Source: Aestuariivirga sp. (GTDB lineage: Bacteria > Pseudomonadota > Alphaproteobacteria > Rhizobiales > Aestuariivirgaceae). From it: DNA of 64,000 nucleotides. Positions within the stretch are counted from its first letter, which is position 1; each line of letters begins with the position of its first letter. Below, piece by piece: positions 1 through 8,751 of this stretch. The position numbers and the translations under genes were made by a program. The notes under the pieces are model-generated. The model was not told where the DNA came from, searched no databases, and saw only the letters and a list, made by a program, of their open reading frames with translations. The stretch covers positions 85,421 to 149,420 of the forward strand of contig JAUXUN010000025.1 of NCBI GenBank assembly GCA_030680855.1. Direction: 5' to 3'.

Positions 1-2
1 CG

Positions 3-626
3 TTTTGCCATGCGGTTCCGGACACCTGGCACCAGATGGGGGTTATCCTTTCGGCAACGGCCAGCCTGGAATGGCTGGCGGGAGTTCTGAAAACGCCCGC
101 GCCACTCCTTACCAAGGCCCTGGGCACAAAGCTTTCCGGGCCTTCACCGGCGCTGTTCCTGCCTTATCTTTCCGGCGAACGCACCCCGGTGGGCGACGCG
201 CAGGTGCGCGGGCTGATGATGGGGCTTGGCCATGAGACGAATGCCAGGACCATGACCCATGCGGTGCTTGACGGGGTGGCCTTTGCCTTCCGCGACAGCC
301 TTGTGGCGCTCCAGGATGCGGGCACAAGTGTCAGGCGCGTGATGGCGGTGGGCGGCGGCACGAAGTCCGAATTGTGGCTCAGGATCATTGCCACGGCATT
401 GGGCGTTCCGGTCGATCTTCCGGCGGCAGGCGATGTGGGGGGCGCGTTCGGGGCGGCCCGCCTGGGAGTGATGGCGGCAACCGGCGCCTCCTACAGGACC
501 GTCTGCACGCCGCCCAAAATTGCCAGAACCATTCAGCCCGAGGCCAAGGCGCGGGCGGCCTATGAAGATGCCTACGGGCGCTACCAGAGAATTTATCCAG
601 CGATCAAGGAGATCAACCGGCCATGA
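3..626 (+). CDS. xylB: xylulokinase, C-terminal part (5' end outside window)
   Basis: This is the last 207 residues of a FGGY-family sugar kinase that phosphorylates D-xylulose to D-xylulose 5-phosphate in the cytoplasm. The frame is open from the first bases of the window, so the ATG at 36 is internal and the real start lies upstream. Visible FGGY_C features are the stretch [13 protein letters not shown] near the left edge, the block [13 protein letters not shown], and the nucleotide-binding [10 protein letters not shown]. The stop codon overlaps the xylA start (ATGA at 623-626), so the two genes are translationally coupled. Adjacent xylA makes xylulose the likely substrate. Confidence 0.93.
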   Translation, partial: FCHAVPDTWHQMGVILSATASLEWLAGVLKTPAPLLTKALGTKLSGPSPALFLPYLSGERTPVGDAQVRGLMMGLGHETNARTMTHAVLDGVAFAFRDSLVALQDAGTSVRRVMAVGGGTKSELWLRIIATALGVPVDLPAAGDVGGAFGAARLGVMAATGASYRTVCTPPKIARTIQPEAKARAAYEDAYGRYQRIYPAIKEINRP

Positions 627-1936
627 CGAAATTTTACTCGATAACCGACCCCATCAAGTACGAAGGGCCGGATACAAAAAATGCGCTGGCCTATCGCTGG
701 TACAATCCGAAACAGAAGGTGCTGGGCAAGAGCATGGCGGAGCACCTGCGCTTTGCCGTGTGCTACTGGCACACGCTGTGCTGGCCGGGCACCGATCCGT
801 TCGGGTCTGAAACCTTCAACCGCCAGTGGCACCACATGGCGGACCCGATGGCGGCGGCGGCGGTGAAGGCCGAGGTGATGTTTGAAACGCTGCGGCTGCT
901 CGGCATCGACTACTTCACCTTCCATGACCTCGACATCGCGCCGGAAGGAAAGTCGCTGAAGGAGTTCAACAGCAATGTCACGGCGATCGCCAATGTCCTC
1001 GAAGGGAAGATGGCCAAGGCAGGAAAAAAACTGCTCTGGGGCACGGCCAACATGTTCTCGAACCGGCGCTTCATGGCGGGTGCCGCCACCAATCCGGACC
1101 CAGATGTCTTCGCCTATTGCGCGGCGCAGGTGAAGCATTGCCTTGATGTGACCAAGGGCCTGGGCGGTGAAAACTATGTGATGTGGGGCGGGCGCGAAGG
1201 CTATGAAACGCTGATCAACACCAACATCGGGCAGGAACTGAAACAGGCGGGGCGCTTCCTCTCACTCGTTGTTGAATACAAGCACAAGATCGGCTTCAAG
1301 GGCCCTATCCTCATCGAGCCCAAGCCCAAGGAACCAACCAAGCATCAGTATGATTACGACACAGCTTCGATCTATGGCCTGCTCAAATCCTACGGGCTTG
1401 AAAAGGATGTGAAGCTCAATCTTGAGCAGAACCACGCCATTCTGGCAGGCCACACTTTTGAGCATGAGATTGCCCTGGCCGCGGCGCTTGGCGTGTTTGG
1501 CTCGCTTGACATCAATCGCGGCGATTACCTGCTGGGCTGGGATACGGACCAGTTCGCCATGAACATTCCGGAGGTGGCGCTCACCATGTTTGAAATCCTG
1601 AAAGCCGGCGGCTTCACCACTGGGGGGATGAATTTCGATGCCAAGATCAGGCGCCAGTCGATTGATCCGGATGACCTGCTGCATGCGCATGTAACTTCGA
1701 TGGATGCCTGCGCCCGTGGGCTTCTCATTGCGGGGCAGATGATGAAGGACGGCAAGATGGCAAAGGCGGTGGCCAAGCGCTATGGCAAATGGGAAGAGCC
1801 TGCGAACCAGGCGATGCTTGCGGGCAAGGAAAGTTTGGATAAGATCGCGGCGCGGGTGCACAAATCCGGCCTCGACCCACAGCCCAAATCCGGGCGCCAG
1901 GAATATCTTGAAGGCGTATTGAACTCTTACATTTAG
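623..1936 (+). CDS. xylA: xylose isomerase
   Basis: Isomerises D-xylose to D-xylulose, the first step of the isomerase route of xylose catabolism, and feeds the adjacent xylulokinase. The 437-residue length fits the long (class II) xylose isomerases. Recognisable active-site blocks are FHDLD at residues 100-104 with the catalytic His, GGREG at about 189-193, the metal/substrate block [15 protein letters not shown] at about 232-246, then [15 protein letters not shown] and [16 protein letters not shown]. The start ATG at 623 overlaps the xylB stop. It is the second gene of a plus-strand operon that continues with a sugar isomerase 12 bases downstream. Confidence 0.97.
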   Translation: MTKFYSITDPIKYEGPDTKNALAYRWYNPKQKVLGKSMAEHLRFAVCYWHTLCWPGTDPFGSETFNRQWHHMADPMAAAAVKAEVMFETLRLLGIDYFTFHDLDIAPEGKSLKEFNSNVTAIANVLEGKMAKAGKKLLWGTANMFSNRRFMAGAATNPDPDVFAYCAAQVKHCLDVTKGLGGENYVMWGGREGYETLINTNIGQELKQAGRFLSLVVEYKHKIGFKGPILIEPKPKEPTKHQYDYDTASIYGLLKSYGLEKDVKLNLEQNHAILAGHTFEHEIALAAALGVFGSLDINRGDYLLGWDTDQFAMNIPEVALTMFEILKAGGFTTGGMNFDAKIRRQSIDPDDLLHAHVTSMDACARGLLIAGQMMKDGKMAKAVAKRYGKWEEPANQAMLAGKESLDKIAARVHKSGLDPQPKSGRQEYLEGVLNSYI

Positions 1937-1948
1937 GGAAGCTGCTCC

Positions 1949-3004
1949 ATGGCAACGAACATCAAAGGCCCGGCGATTTTTCTGGCACAATTTGCAGGCG
2001 ACGCGGCACCGTTCAATTCCTTCGACAGCATCACCAAATGGGCGGCGTCGCTGGGCTACAAGGGGGTGCAGATTCCAACCTGGGACGGCCGGCTGTTCGA
2101 TCTCAAGAAGGCGGCGGAATCCAAGACCTATTGCGATGAGGTGAAGGGCATTGCCAAGGCGAATGGGGTTGAGATCACCGAGCTTTCGACGCATTTGCAG
2201 GGCCAGCTTGTGGCGGTCAATCCGGCCTATGACGAGGCCTTTGACGCCTTTGCGCCGGCGGCGGTTCACGGCAAGCCCAAGGAGCGGCAGAAATGGGCGG
2301 TCGAGCAATTGATGCTGGCTGCCAAGGCGTCCAAGAATCTCGGGCTGAGAGCTTCGGTGACATTCTCCGGGGCCCTTGCCTGGCCGTATGTCTATCCCTG
2401 GCCGCAGCGCCCGCAGGGCCTCATTGAAACGACCTTCAGCGAGTTGGCCAAGCGCTGGAAACCCATTCTCAACGCCTATGACGAGGCGGGGGTTGACGTG
2501 GGCTATGAAATCCATCCCGGCGAGGATGTGTTTGATGGCGCGACTTTTGAAATGTTTTTGGAGGCCCTCAAGGGCCACAAGCGCTGCCAGATCAATTATG
2601 ATCCCTCGCATTTCGTGCTGATGCATCTCGACTATCTGTCGTTCATCGACATCTATCACGAGCGCATCTGCGCCTTCCATGTGAAGGATGCTGAATTGAA
2701 CCCGACGGGGCGGCAGGGCGTTTACTCGGGCTATCAGCCCTGGATCAACCGGGCCGGACGATTCCGTTCGCTCGGCGATGGGCAAGTTAACTTTGGCGCC
2801 ATTTTCGCAAAACTCTCGCAATACAACTATGCCTCATGGGCGGTGCTGGAATGGGAATGCTGCCTGAAGCATCCGGAACAGGGCGCGGCGGAAGGAGCGC
2901 CCTTCATCGCCAGCCATCTCATCCGTGTCACGGAAAAGGCCTTTGATGATTTTGCCGGCGGCAAGACCGACCAGGCGCAGGTCAACCGGCTGCTGGGACT
3001 ATGA
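1949..3004 (+). CDS. sugar phosphate isomerase/epimerase family protein (TIM barrel)
   Basis: A 351-residue protein of the AP-endonuclease-2-like TIM-barrel family (xylose-isomerase-like sugar isomerases/epimerases). Typical metal-binding strands are visible: VGYEIHPGED, INYDPSHFVLMHLDY, and CAFHVKDAE followed by GDGQVNFGAI and AVLEWECCLKHPE. It starts 12 bases after xylA with an AGGGAAG Shine-Dalgarno, so it belongs to the xylose operon. Its exact substrate cannot be read from sequence. Paired with the downstream Gfo/Idh/MocA oxidoreductase it may process another pentose or an inositol-like sugar, which is inference from context. Confidence 0.88.
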   Translation: MATNIKGPAIFLAQFAGDAAPFNSFDSITKWAASLGYKGVQIPTWDGRLFDLKKAAESKTYCDEVKGIAKANGVEITELSTHLQGQLVAVNPAYDEAFDAFAPAAVHGKPKERQKWAVEQLMLAAKASKNLGLRASVTFSGALAWPYVYPWPQRPQGLIETTFSELAKRWKPILNAYDEAGVDVGYEIHPGEDVFDGATFEMFLEALKGHKRCQINYDPSHFVLMHLDYLSFIDIYHERICAFHVKDAELNPTGRQGVYSGYQPWINRAGRFRSLGDGQVNFGAIFAKLSQYNYASWAVLEWECCLKHPEQGAAEGAPFIASHLIRVTEKAFDDFAGGKTDQAQVNRLLGL

Positions 3005-3017
3005 TACTTCATAAAAT

Positions 3018-3168
3018 TTCCCTCTCTCCATTGGAGAGAGGGTGGGGCTCATTGCGAAGCAATGGGAGGGTGAGGGGGTCTCGGTCTCTAGATTTCATCC
3101 ACCGGCGCCCCCTCACCTCCCCACCGCTTTGCGGTGGGTCCCCTCCTCTCCCCCAAGGGGCGAGGAAA
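3018..3168. repeat. intergenic palindromic repeat pair inside the xylose operon
   Basis: About 150 bases of purine/pyrimidine-skewed repeat lie between the TIM-barrel gene and the oxidoreductase. The left half contains a hairpin (CCTCTCTCCA-TTGGAGAGAGG) and an ATTGCgaaGCAAT hairpin. The right half is an inverted relative containing CCCACCGCtttGCGGTGGG and ending in CCCCCAAGGGG. The arrangement resembles paired intergenic repeats common in alphaproteobacterial genomes. A reading frame runs through it in phase with the downstream gene, but its translation looks non-coding, so the downstream start was placed after it. Confidence 0.75.
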
Positions 3169-3197
3169 AAATAGAATTGGAATTTCGGGAGAACGTC

Positions 3198-4370
3198 ATG
3201 TCAATCTCAGGAACAAGTGAAAAGAAAACAGGACGCATTCGCCTGGGAATGGTGGGTGGCGGGCAAGGCGCCTTTATCGGGGCGGTGCACCGCCTGGCGG
3301 CGCGCATGGATGATCATTACGAGTTTGTCGCCGGGGCGCTTTCATCGGACGCGGCGCGCTCGAAAGCCTCGGGCGAGGAACTAGGTTTGGCGCCTGACCG
3401 CATCTATGGGGATTTCCGTGAGATGGCGAAGGCCGAGGCCAAACGCCGAGATGGCATTGAAGCGGTTTCCATCGTCACGCCGAACCACATGCATTTTCCG
3501 GCGGCGAAGGCCTTCATCGAAGCGGGCATCCATGTGGTCTGCGACAAGCCGCTGTCGCTCAATCTGAAAGAGGCGCTGGCGCTTGAAAAACTTCTGGCCA
3601 AAAACAGGAATGTTATTTTCGCCCTCACCCACAACTACTCCGGCTATCCGATGATCCGCCAGGCCCGGGCCATGGTGGCGGCCGGCGAGCTCGGCGACAT
3701 TCGCGTGGTGCAGGGCGAATATCCGCAGGACTGGCTCACCACCGATCTGGAAAAATCCGGACAGAAGCAGGCGGCGTGGCGCACTGACCCCAAGCGCACA
3801 GGGGCCGGGGGCTGTGTCGGCGATATCGGCACGCACACCTACCAGCTCGGCTGTTTTGTGTCGGGGCTCAAGCTCGCTGAACTTTCCGCCGATCTCACGA
3901 CATTCGTGAAGGGCCGCCGGGTTGACGACAATGTCCATGTGATGCTGCGCTACAAGGGCGGAGCCAAGGGCATGATCTGGGCCAGCCAGGTGGCGCCGGG
4001 CCATGAGAACGGTTTGAAAATCCGGGTCTATGGCACCAAGGGCGGGCTGGAATGGGTTCAGGCCGATCCAAACTACCTCTGGTACACGCCCTTCGGCGAA
4101 CCCAAGCGGCTGATCACCCGGGGCGGGGCCGGTTCAAATGCGGCGGCGGCGCGGGTCACGCGCGTTCCGCCGGGGCATCCTGAGGGCTATCTCGAAGGCT
4201 TCGCCAATATCTACACGGAAGTGGCGCGCGCCATCAAAGCCAGGCGCGCGGGCAAAAAGCCGGACAAGGACGTGCAGTTTCCGGGCATTGAAGACGGCGT
4301 GGCGGGAATGGCCTTCATCGAGGCCTGCGTGAAATCATCGGCGAAGAATGGGAAGTGGGTGAAGGTTTGA
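3198..4370 (+). CDS. Gfo/Idh/MocA family NAD(P)-dependent oxidoreductase
   Basis: A 390-residue cytoplasmic sugar or inositol dehydrogenase-like enzyme. The N-terminal Rossmann fold shows LGMVGGGQGAFIGAVHR, the central block VSIVTPNHMHFPAAKAFIEAG is followed by CDKPLSLN with the family's conserved Lys-Pro, and the C-terminal GFO_IDH_MocA_C domain includes GDIGTHTYQLG with its catalytic-type Asp and His. The start at 3198 is preferred because upstream in-frame codons lie in the repeat and a GGGAGAA Shine-Dalgarno precedes it. It is probably the last gene of the xylose operon. The substrate is unknown. Confidence 0.92.
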   Translation: MSISGTSEKKTGRIRLGMVGGGQGAFIGAVHRLAARMDDHYEFVAGALSSDAARSKASGEELGLAPDRIYGDFREMAKAEAKRRDGIEAVSIVTPNHMHFPAAKAFIEAGIHVVCDKPLSLNLKEALALEKLLAKNRNVIFALTHNYSGYPMIRQARAMVAAGELGDIRVVQGEYPQDWLTTDLEKSGQKQAAWRTDPKRTGAGGCVGDIGTHTYQLGCFVSGLKLAELSADLTTFVKGRRVDDNVHVMLRYKGGAKGMIWASQVAPGHENGLKIRVYGTKGGLEWVQADPNYLWYTPFGEPKRLITRGGAGSNAAAARVTRVPPGHPEGYLEGFANIYTEVARAIKARRAGKKPDKDVQFPGIEDGVAGMAFIEACVKSSAKNGKWVKV

Positions 4371-4419
4371 GGGAAGAGATCGGGCGTGACCAAGAAAGTC
4401 ATCACGCCCGATTTTGCAG

Positions 4420-4620
4420 CTACCCTCTTCGGCGCTGAAGAATTGATTGAGTATACTTCGCCCCTTCAAATCCGTATTCTCGCGGGACGCTCGGATGCTT
4501 CCACCAAGAGCGCCCAGTGGTCTCGTCAATTATTTCAACCCATTCAGCGGTGATAAGGTCTTTTCTAGTCAGTTTTTGATAGTCCATGGATAATGGGTTG
4601 TTTGTCATGTCAATGCTCAT
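4420..4620 (-). CDS. small hypothetical protein, 66 aa
   Basis: A 66-residue reading frame on the minus strand. The start at 4620 is chosen because GGAGGTTTCTT lies directly before it, an unusually good Shine-Dalgarno. Longer in-frame starts up to 4773 have none. The product begins MSIDMTNNPLSMDYQKL and is polar, with a central TAEWVEIIDETTGRSWWKHP stretch, and has no membrane segment. I do not recognise a family. It ends about 50 bases from the 3' end of the convergent oxidoreductase gene. Confidence 0.55.
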   Translation of the reverse strand: MSIDMTNNPLSMDYQKLTRKDLITAEWVEIIDETTGRSWWKHPSVPREYGFEGAKYTQSILQRRRG

Positions 4621-4860
4621 AAGAAACCTCCATTGCGATTCGGCGGATTTCTCATCAGTCCATCGGGAGCCAAGCCGATGCCGGGTAATTGGTTTGGGGC
4701 TAGTATGACACGCCGGGCACCCGCTTCTACTCACAGCGCCACTTGAAGATAGCGCTAGCAATTCATCGGTCAAGGCCTAATAGGCTAACTCAAGAAACGT
4801 CACTGCGAAAACCTCGGTTTCGGTGCGGCTGCTGCGACAGTGGTTAAGGTGTCCTGGATT

Positions 4861-5196
4861 TCACGCCGCCTCTCGCTTGAAACTGATCCCTCCCGTCTTC
4901 CGCGACTTTGGTGCAGGGCGCACGGTGATTTCCACATCGCGGCCCAACCCGGTCAGCATCACCATCAGCCGCTCCACTGAAAATCCCTTGAACCTTCCAC
5001 GCATGAGGTTTGACAGGTCCGGCTGAGCCGTTCCGGTGAGTGCTGCCACTTTGCTTTGGGTGAGTTTGCGGCTCTTCATCACATCGGCGATCTCGAAAAC
5101 AATCTGAGCCTTGAGCAGCAACTCCTCAGCATCTGGCAGGCCCAGGTCAGCAAAAATATTGCCGCTGCTCTCTTCGATCTTAATGCGTTTCGTCAT
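4861..5196 (-). CDS. XRE-type helix-turn-helix antitoxin (HigA-like)
   Basis: A 111-residue DNA-binding protein. The HTH lies around residues 45-75 (LTQSKVAALTGTAQPDLSNLMRG followed by FSVERLMVMLTGLG), typical of HigA-like antitoxins that lie downstream of their toxin. The start overlaps the stop of the upstream toxin gene by four bases, so translation is coupled. By family knowledge it should neutralise the toxin and repress the operon, probably by binding the palindrome at 5578-5595. Toxin-first order is usual for HigBA systems. Confidence 0.85.
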   Translation of the reverse strand: MTKRIKIEESSGNIFADLGLPDAEELLLKAQIVFEIADVMKSRKLTQSKVAALTGTAQPDLSNLMRGRFKGFSVERLMVMLTGLGRDVEITVRPAPKSRKTGGISFKREAA

Positions 5197-5567
5197 GTTC
5201 CAACTCCTCGCTGCAGCAGATTGCGATAGTGAGCTTCCGCAACCATCAGCCGTGATTTGATCAATTCAATTTCATATTTCGGCGTGGCGACACCGGATTT
5301 TGACTTCTTCTGAAAAACGTGAAGCACGTAGACATTTGTTGCGTATCGCACGGTGTAAACTGCGCGATAGGTGTTTCCATCGAAGTCTTCCACCACTTCC
5401 AAAACGCCGCGACCGCCAAAACCCTTTAGCGCTTTGACGTTCCCGGCTTCCTTGCCGGTTTGCGCAAGGTACAGGGAGTTGCCGACAGCGGTTTTCACTT
5501 CGTCAGGCATGGCAGACAGAATTTTCTTGGTTGGTCCAATAAAGAAGCAGCGCTTCACCAAGTTCAT
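5193..5567 (-). CDS. Gp49/HigB-like toxin of the RelE superfamily
   Basis: A 124-residue protein with the phage-derived Gp49-like/HigB pattern: SAMPDEVKTAVGNSLYLAQTG, then KALKGFGGRGVLEVVEDFDGNTYRAVYTVRY, then VYVLHVFQKKSKSGVATPKYEI. In this family the domain folds like RelE and generally acts as a translation-dependent mRNA interferase. It is the first gene of a two-gene operon with the HTH antitoxin (ATGA overlap at 5193-5196). The start lies just downstream of a strong promoter with an embedded palindrome. The actual toxicity is inferred from family and gene order. Confidence 0.85.
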   Translation of the reverse strand: MNLVKRCFFIGPTKKILSAMPDEVKTAVGNSLYLAQTGKEAGNVKALKGFGGRGVLEVVEDFDGNTYRAVYTVRYATNVYVLHVFQKKSKSGVATPKYEIELIKSRLMVAEAHYRNLLQRGVGT

Positions 5568-5573
5568 CGCACC

Positions 5574-5602
5574 ATGATATAGTACAACTACTATAAGTCA
5601 AT
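5574..5602 (-). promoter_or_regulatory. promoter and palindromic operator of the toxin-antitoxin operon
   Basis: On the minus strand, TTGACT (5602-5597) and TATCAT (5579-5574) are separated by 17 bases, a good sigma-70-type promoter ending a few bases before the toxin start. The spacer contains a perfect 7-bp inverted repeat, TATAGTA-caac-TACTATA, at 5578-5595. Its placement suits autoregulation by the HTH antitoxin. Confidence 0.65.
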
Positions 5603-5731
5603 CCACGATGGCTCGTGCCGAATTTCCCTGACTGTTTGTTGCGACGCAATATCGCGGGCTGAACTATTGTGCGCTGCACCATTTTGTGGCATAAAGTGCC
5701 ATCTGCTCAAATTTAGCCCGATGGTGTGACA

Positions 5732-5932
5732 ATGACACTTGTGAACAATGTGATTGCAAGCCGTGACCAGCGCATTGCCGATCTGGCCTACCGCATGTGG
5801 GAAGAAGACGGCCGCCCCGAAGGCCGGGCCGAGGCCCACTGGCTGCGGGCCGCGGTGCTTGTCGACGAGATGGCGCTGAAAGCGCCGGCAAAGAAGAAAG
5901 CCGCCACTCCCAAAACTCCCAAGAAGAAATAA
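5732..5932 (+). CDS. DUF2934 domain protein, 66 aa
   Basis: A small basic protein whose core RIADLAYRMWEEDGRPEGRAEAHWLRAA matches the DUF2934 signature (R-x-A-Y-x-x-W-x-x-x-G-x-P-x-G-x-x-x-x-H-W). It ends in a Lys/Pro/Ala-rich tail (KKKAATPKTPKKK) that could bind nucleic acid. ATG at 5732 is chosen. An in-frame GTG lies two codons upstream at 5726. The molecular function of DUF2934 is not established. It stands alone before gap. Confidence 0.72.
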   Translation: MTLVNNVIASRDQRIADLAYRMWEEDGRPEGRAEAHWLRAAVLVDEMALKAPAKKKAATPKTPKKK

Positions 5933-6073
5933 TTTTTCCCCCTATTCTCCCGGAAACTCATGGCCTCCCTGCTTATTGCATGGGGGCCATTTTTCCGAGG
6001 TGCGCACCTCTTCCCCTGTGCGCCAAATAGCCTATAAGACCCGCGATCCCAAATTTAGATAACGGAGAGAGTA

Positions 6074-7084
6074 ATGGCCAAGGTTCGTGTCGCGGTGAAT
6101 GGTTTCGGGCGTATCGGGCGCAATATCGTGCGCGCCATCTTTGAATCGGGCCGCAAGGATATCGATGTGGTGGCGATCAACGACCTTGGCCCGGTTGAAA
6201 CCAACGCCCATCTCCTGCGCTATGATTCCGTGCATGGCCGCTTCCCCCATGAGGTGAAGGTTGCCGGCGACATGATCAACATCGGCACGGAGAAGTTCAT
6301 GGTCACTGCGGTCAAGGATCCATCGCAGTTGCCATGGAAGGAACTGGGCATTGATATCGCGCTGGAATGCACCGGCATTTTCACCGCGAAGGACAAGGCT
6401 TCGGCCCATCTTTCGGCTGGCGCCAAGCGCGTGCTGATTTCAGCGCCCGGCGAAAATTCCGATCTCACGGTTGTCTATGGCGTGAACCATGACAAGCTGA
6501 CCAAGGACCACATCATCGTTTCGAATGCCTCGTGCACGACAAACTGCTTAGCCCCGGTTGCCAAGGTCCTGCATGATGCCGTTGGCATCGACAAGGGTTT
6601 CATGACGACCATTCATGCCTATACCGGCGACCAGCCGACACTTGATACCATGCACAAGGACCTGTATCGGGCGCGGGCCGCCGCCATGTCGATGATCCCT
6701 ACTTCAACCGGCGCGGCCAAGGCGATCGGCCTCGTCATTCCGGAGCTCAAGGGGCGTCTTGACGGAACTTCGATCCGGGTGCCAACGCCCAATGTTTCCT
6801 GCGTGGATTTCAAGTTCGTCGCCAAGCGCACGACAACAGTTGAAGAAATCAATGCGGCGATCAAGGCGGCCGCGGAAGGCAAGCTCAAGGGCATTCTGGG
6901 CTTCACGCTGGAACCCAATGTCTCCATCGATTTCAACCACAATCCCAATTCCTCGACCTTCCATATGGACCAGACAAAGGTGATCGAGGGAACGCTTGTC
7001 CGCATCCTCACCTGGTATGACAATGAATGGGGTTTCTCCAACCGGATGAGCGATACTGCGGCGGCCATGGGCAAATTGCTCTAA
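6074..7084 (+). CDS. gap: glyceraldehyde-3-phosphate dehydrogenase, type I
   Basis: Converts glyceraldehyde 3-phosphate, phosphate and NAD(P)+ to 1,3-bisphosphoglycerate in glycolysis or the reverse in gluconeogenesis. It is 336 residues, the normal length. The N-terminal Rossmann motif is [15 protein letters not shown]. The active site is SNASCTTNC with the catalytic Cys at about 154, and the C-terminal block is [19 protein letters not shown] Shine-Dalgarno precedes the ATG. rpe follows two bases after the stop, suggesting a shared transcript linking glycolysis and the pentose phosphate or Calvin cycles. Confidence 0.98.
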   Translation: MAKVRVAVNGFGRIGRNIVRAIFESGRKDIDVVAINDLGPVETNAHLLRYDSVHGRFPHEVKVAGDMINIGTEKFMVTAVKDPSQLPWKELGIDIALECTGIFTAKDKASAHLSAGAKRVLISAPGENSDLTVVYGVNHDKLTKDHIIVSNASCTTNCLAPVAKVLHDAVGIDKGFMTTIHAYTGDQPTLDTMHKDLYRARAAAMSMIPTSTGAAKAIGLVIPELKGRLDGTSIRVPTPNVSCVDFKFVAKRTTTVEEINAAIKAAAEGKLKGILGFTLEPNVSIDFNHNPNSSTFHMDQTKVIEGTLVRILTWYDNEWGFSNRMSDTAAAMGKLL

Positions 7085-7086
7085 GG

Positions 7087-7755
7087 ATGACGCGGCCCCT
7101 GATCATATCGCCTTCAATCCTGGCGGCGGATTTTTCCAGGCTGGGCGACGAGGTCCGCGCCATCGACAAGGGCGGGGCCGAGTGGGTGCATGTCGATGTG
7201 ATGGACGGGCATTTCGTGCCCAACATCACTTTCGGCGCGCCGGTCATGGCGAGCATCCGGCCGGTGACGAAACGGCTGTTCGACGTGCATTTGATGATTG
7301 CCCCTGCCGACCCCTACCTGGAGCAATTCGCCAAGGCGGGGGCTGATATCATCACGGTTCATGCGGAAGCAGGACCGCATCTCGACCGTTCATTGCAAAG
7401 CATCCGGGCTCTCGGCAAACGCGCCGGCGTGGCGCTCAATCCGGCGACGCCTGCTTCGGCCATTGCCCATGTCCTGGACCGGCTCGATCTTATCCTGGTG
7501 ATGACGGTGAACCCGGGCTTTGGCGGGCAGGCTTTCATCAAGGCCATGCTGGCCAAGATTTCCGAGATTCGTGAAATGAGCCGCGGTCGCGATATCGATA
7601 TTGAAGTGGACGGCGGGATCACGGCTGAGACGGCGCCGCTGGTGGTCAAGGCCGGAGCCAATGTGCTGGTGGCAGGTTCGGCAATCTTCAAGGGCGCGGA
7701 TCACGCCGCCAACATCAAGGCGCTGCGCCAAGCGGCGGAAACGATCTCTGTTTAG
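7087..7755 (+). CDS. rpe: ribulose-phosphate 3-epimerase
   Basis: Interconverts ribulose 5-phosphate and xylulose 5-phosphate. The 222-residue TIM barrel has all family motifs: [14 protein letters not shown] at the start, [16 protein letters not shown] with a metal-binding His/Asp pair, [11 protein letters not shown], and EVDGGI with the catalytic Asp. The start at 7087 was chosen because the family N-terminus begins there; upstream codons overlap gap in another frame. Functionally it joins the xylose-derived xylulose 5-phosphate to central metabolism. Its stop region overlaps the convergent gene by four bases. Confidence 0.96.
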   Translation: MTRPLIISPSILAADFSRLGDEVRAIDKGGAEWVHVDVMDGHFVPNITFGAPVMASIRPVTKRLFDVHLMIAPADPYLEQFAKAGADIITVHAEAGPHLDRSLQSIRALGKRAGVALNPATPASAIAHVLDRLDLILVMTVNPGFGGQAFIKAMLAKISEIREMSRGRDIDIEVDGGITAETAPLVVKAGANVLVAGSAIFKGADHAANIKALRQAAETISV

Positions 7756-8549
7756 GCCGATTCAGTCGCCACTTTCTTGATTGTTTCCTTTATCTCTTCA
7801 ATGGTCGCTCTTTCTTCGGGACGCACCTTGCCATCCGCTTCTGCCACCAAATCCACAACCGTCCAAATTGTACTCAGACTCTCCGGTCGGCTAGCCAGAG
7901 CCTTGATAGCCAATCTGGCTTCTGGCTCCGATGGGTCTTGCAACCTAATCCAATCTAAAAGAACCATCTGAGCATTATCGTTTACTAAATGGCCCATATC
8001 CTGTGCCCGCATTGTCATGAAGCGCAGCAACGTGTTTTGTTCCGCGCGCACAAACCGATTGTCAGCCCTCGCCACAAGCACCAAAATCTGCATTTCATAT
8101 CTTAGCGATTCTATTATCGGCCACACTAACCGGAATTGGGACTTCTCTGCTTTTAGTTCTCGAGCTGCTTCCATCTCGTCCATATAAGGACCAAAAAAAT
8201 CAAAAGCTGGTGCCAAGATCTCACCATTTGATGGGTCAAAAAGTGTATTAATGCGGCTTAGGAGAAACGTCCGGTGCTCTTGTCTCAATTCACAGAAAGC
8301 TGTCACATAACCTTCATCATAGCCATCTGCGATACGAATAAGCCTCACAATTCTCTTGGTCACCTTGCCATTGCTATCTTTGTAAATCATTCCGACGCGC
8401 ATCCCCGCCAATCGGAAGTCAGGGTCTTCGACTAGCTCCGGATCAGGAATCTGCTCATCATCTACCAAATAGCCTTCACTATCGACTTCGAAAGATTCGA
8501 TTTCAGGGTATTTGTCATTCCGCCCAAAAAGTGCGCTGAACAGTCCCAT
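7752..8549 (-). CDS. WYL-like plus TerB-like domain protein
   Basis: A 265-residue soluble protein. A central segment, [35 protein letters not shown] (about residues 65-100), resembles a WYL-type ligand-sensing fold. The C-terminal half has two acidic helical repeats ([20 protein letters not shown] and [20 protein letters not shown]) of the TerB-like type, where Asp-rich turns are thought to bind metal. The gene is visibly more AT-rich than its neighbours gap and rpe, which may indicate transfer. No regulator-type HTH is present. The role is unknown; the assignment is by pattern only. Confidence 0.62.
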   Translation of the reverse strand: MGLFSALFGRNDKYPEIESFEVDSEGYLVDDEQIPDPELVEDPDFRLAGMRVGMIYKDSNGKVTKRIVRLIRIADGYDEGYVTAFCELRQEHRTFLLSRINTLFDPSNGEILAPAFDFFGPYMDEMEAARELKAEKSQFRLVWPIIESLRYEMQILVLVARADNRFVRAEQNTLLRFMTMRAQDMGHLVNDNAQMVLLDWIRLQDPSEPEARLAIKALASRPESLSTIWTVVDLVAEADGKVRPEERATIEEIKETIKKVATESA

Positions 8550-8629
8550 ATCTACTCTCTGTCGCAGTTTATGATTCGATGCTAGGCGGGCTTACCCCAC
8601 ACAGGCAAGAGACGTTTCAGCCTTCGTTT

Positions 8630-8751
8630 TCATGGAATCCGGAGGTCTTTTGCAATTGCTGCGGCCTCAATTATTTCGATGGTACGCTTTTCCAAATGTT
8701 GCCACAAGCTATCACGCTCCTTTGTTCGAGCTTGTTCTAAGGCTTCTTTTC
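8630..8751 (-). pseudogene. possible gene remnant (C-terminal fragment)
   Basis: On the minus strand, in a frame different from the FMN reductase, about 40 codons ending in TGA at 8630 read as plausible protein: KEALEQARTKERDSLWQHLE, then KRTIEIIEAAAIAKDLRIP. The composition is amphipathic and helical, unlike most shadow frames here, and the DNA is less GC-rich than its surroundings. It has no start of its own. It may be the tail of a lost gene truncated when the FMN reductase region was joined. Chance cannot be excluded. Confidence 0.3.

Noticed and set aside
1262..2821. 519-codon open frame on the minus strand opposite xylA and the sugar isomerase
   Set aside because: It is antisense to two well-conserved genes, and its translation is His/Arg/Leu-rich shadow sequence with no family pattern.
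3042..3197. N-terminal extension of the Gfo/Idh/MocA oxidoreductase
   Set aside because: The extra 52 codons translate the intergenic repeat, and the family start with a Shine-Dalgarno is at 3198.
7752..8549. Tellurite resistance operon
   Set aside because: Only TerB-like repeats are present. No terZ, terD, terC or other tellurite genes accompany it.
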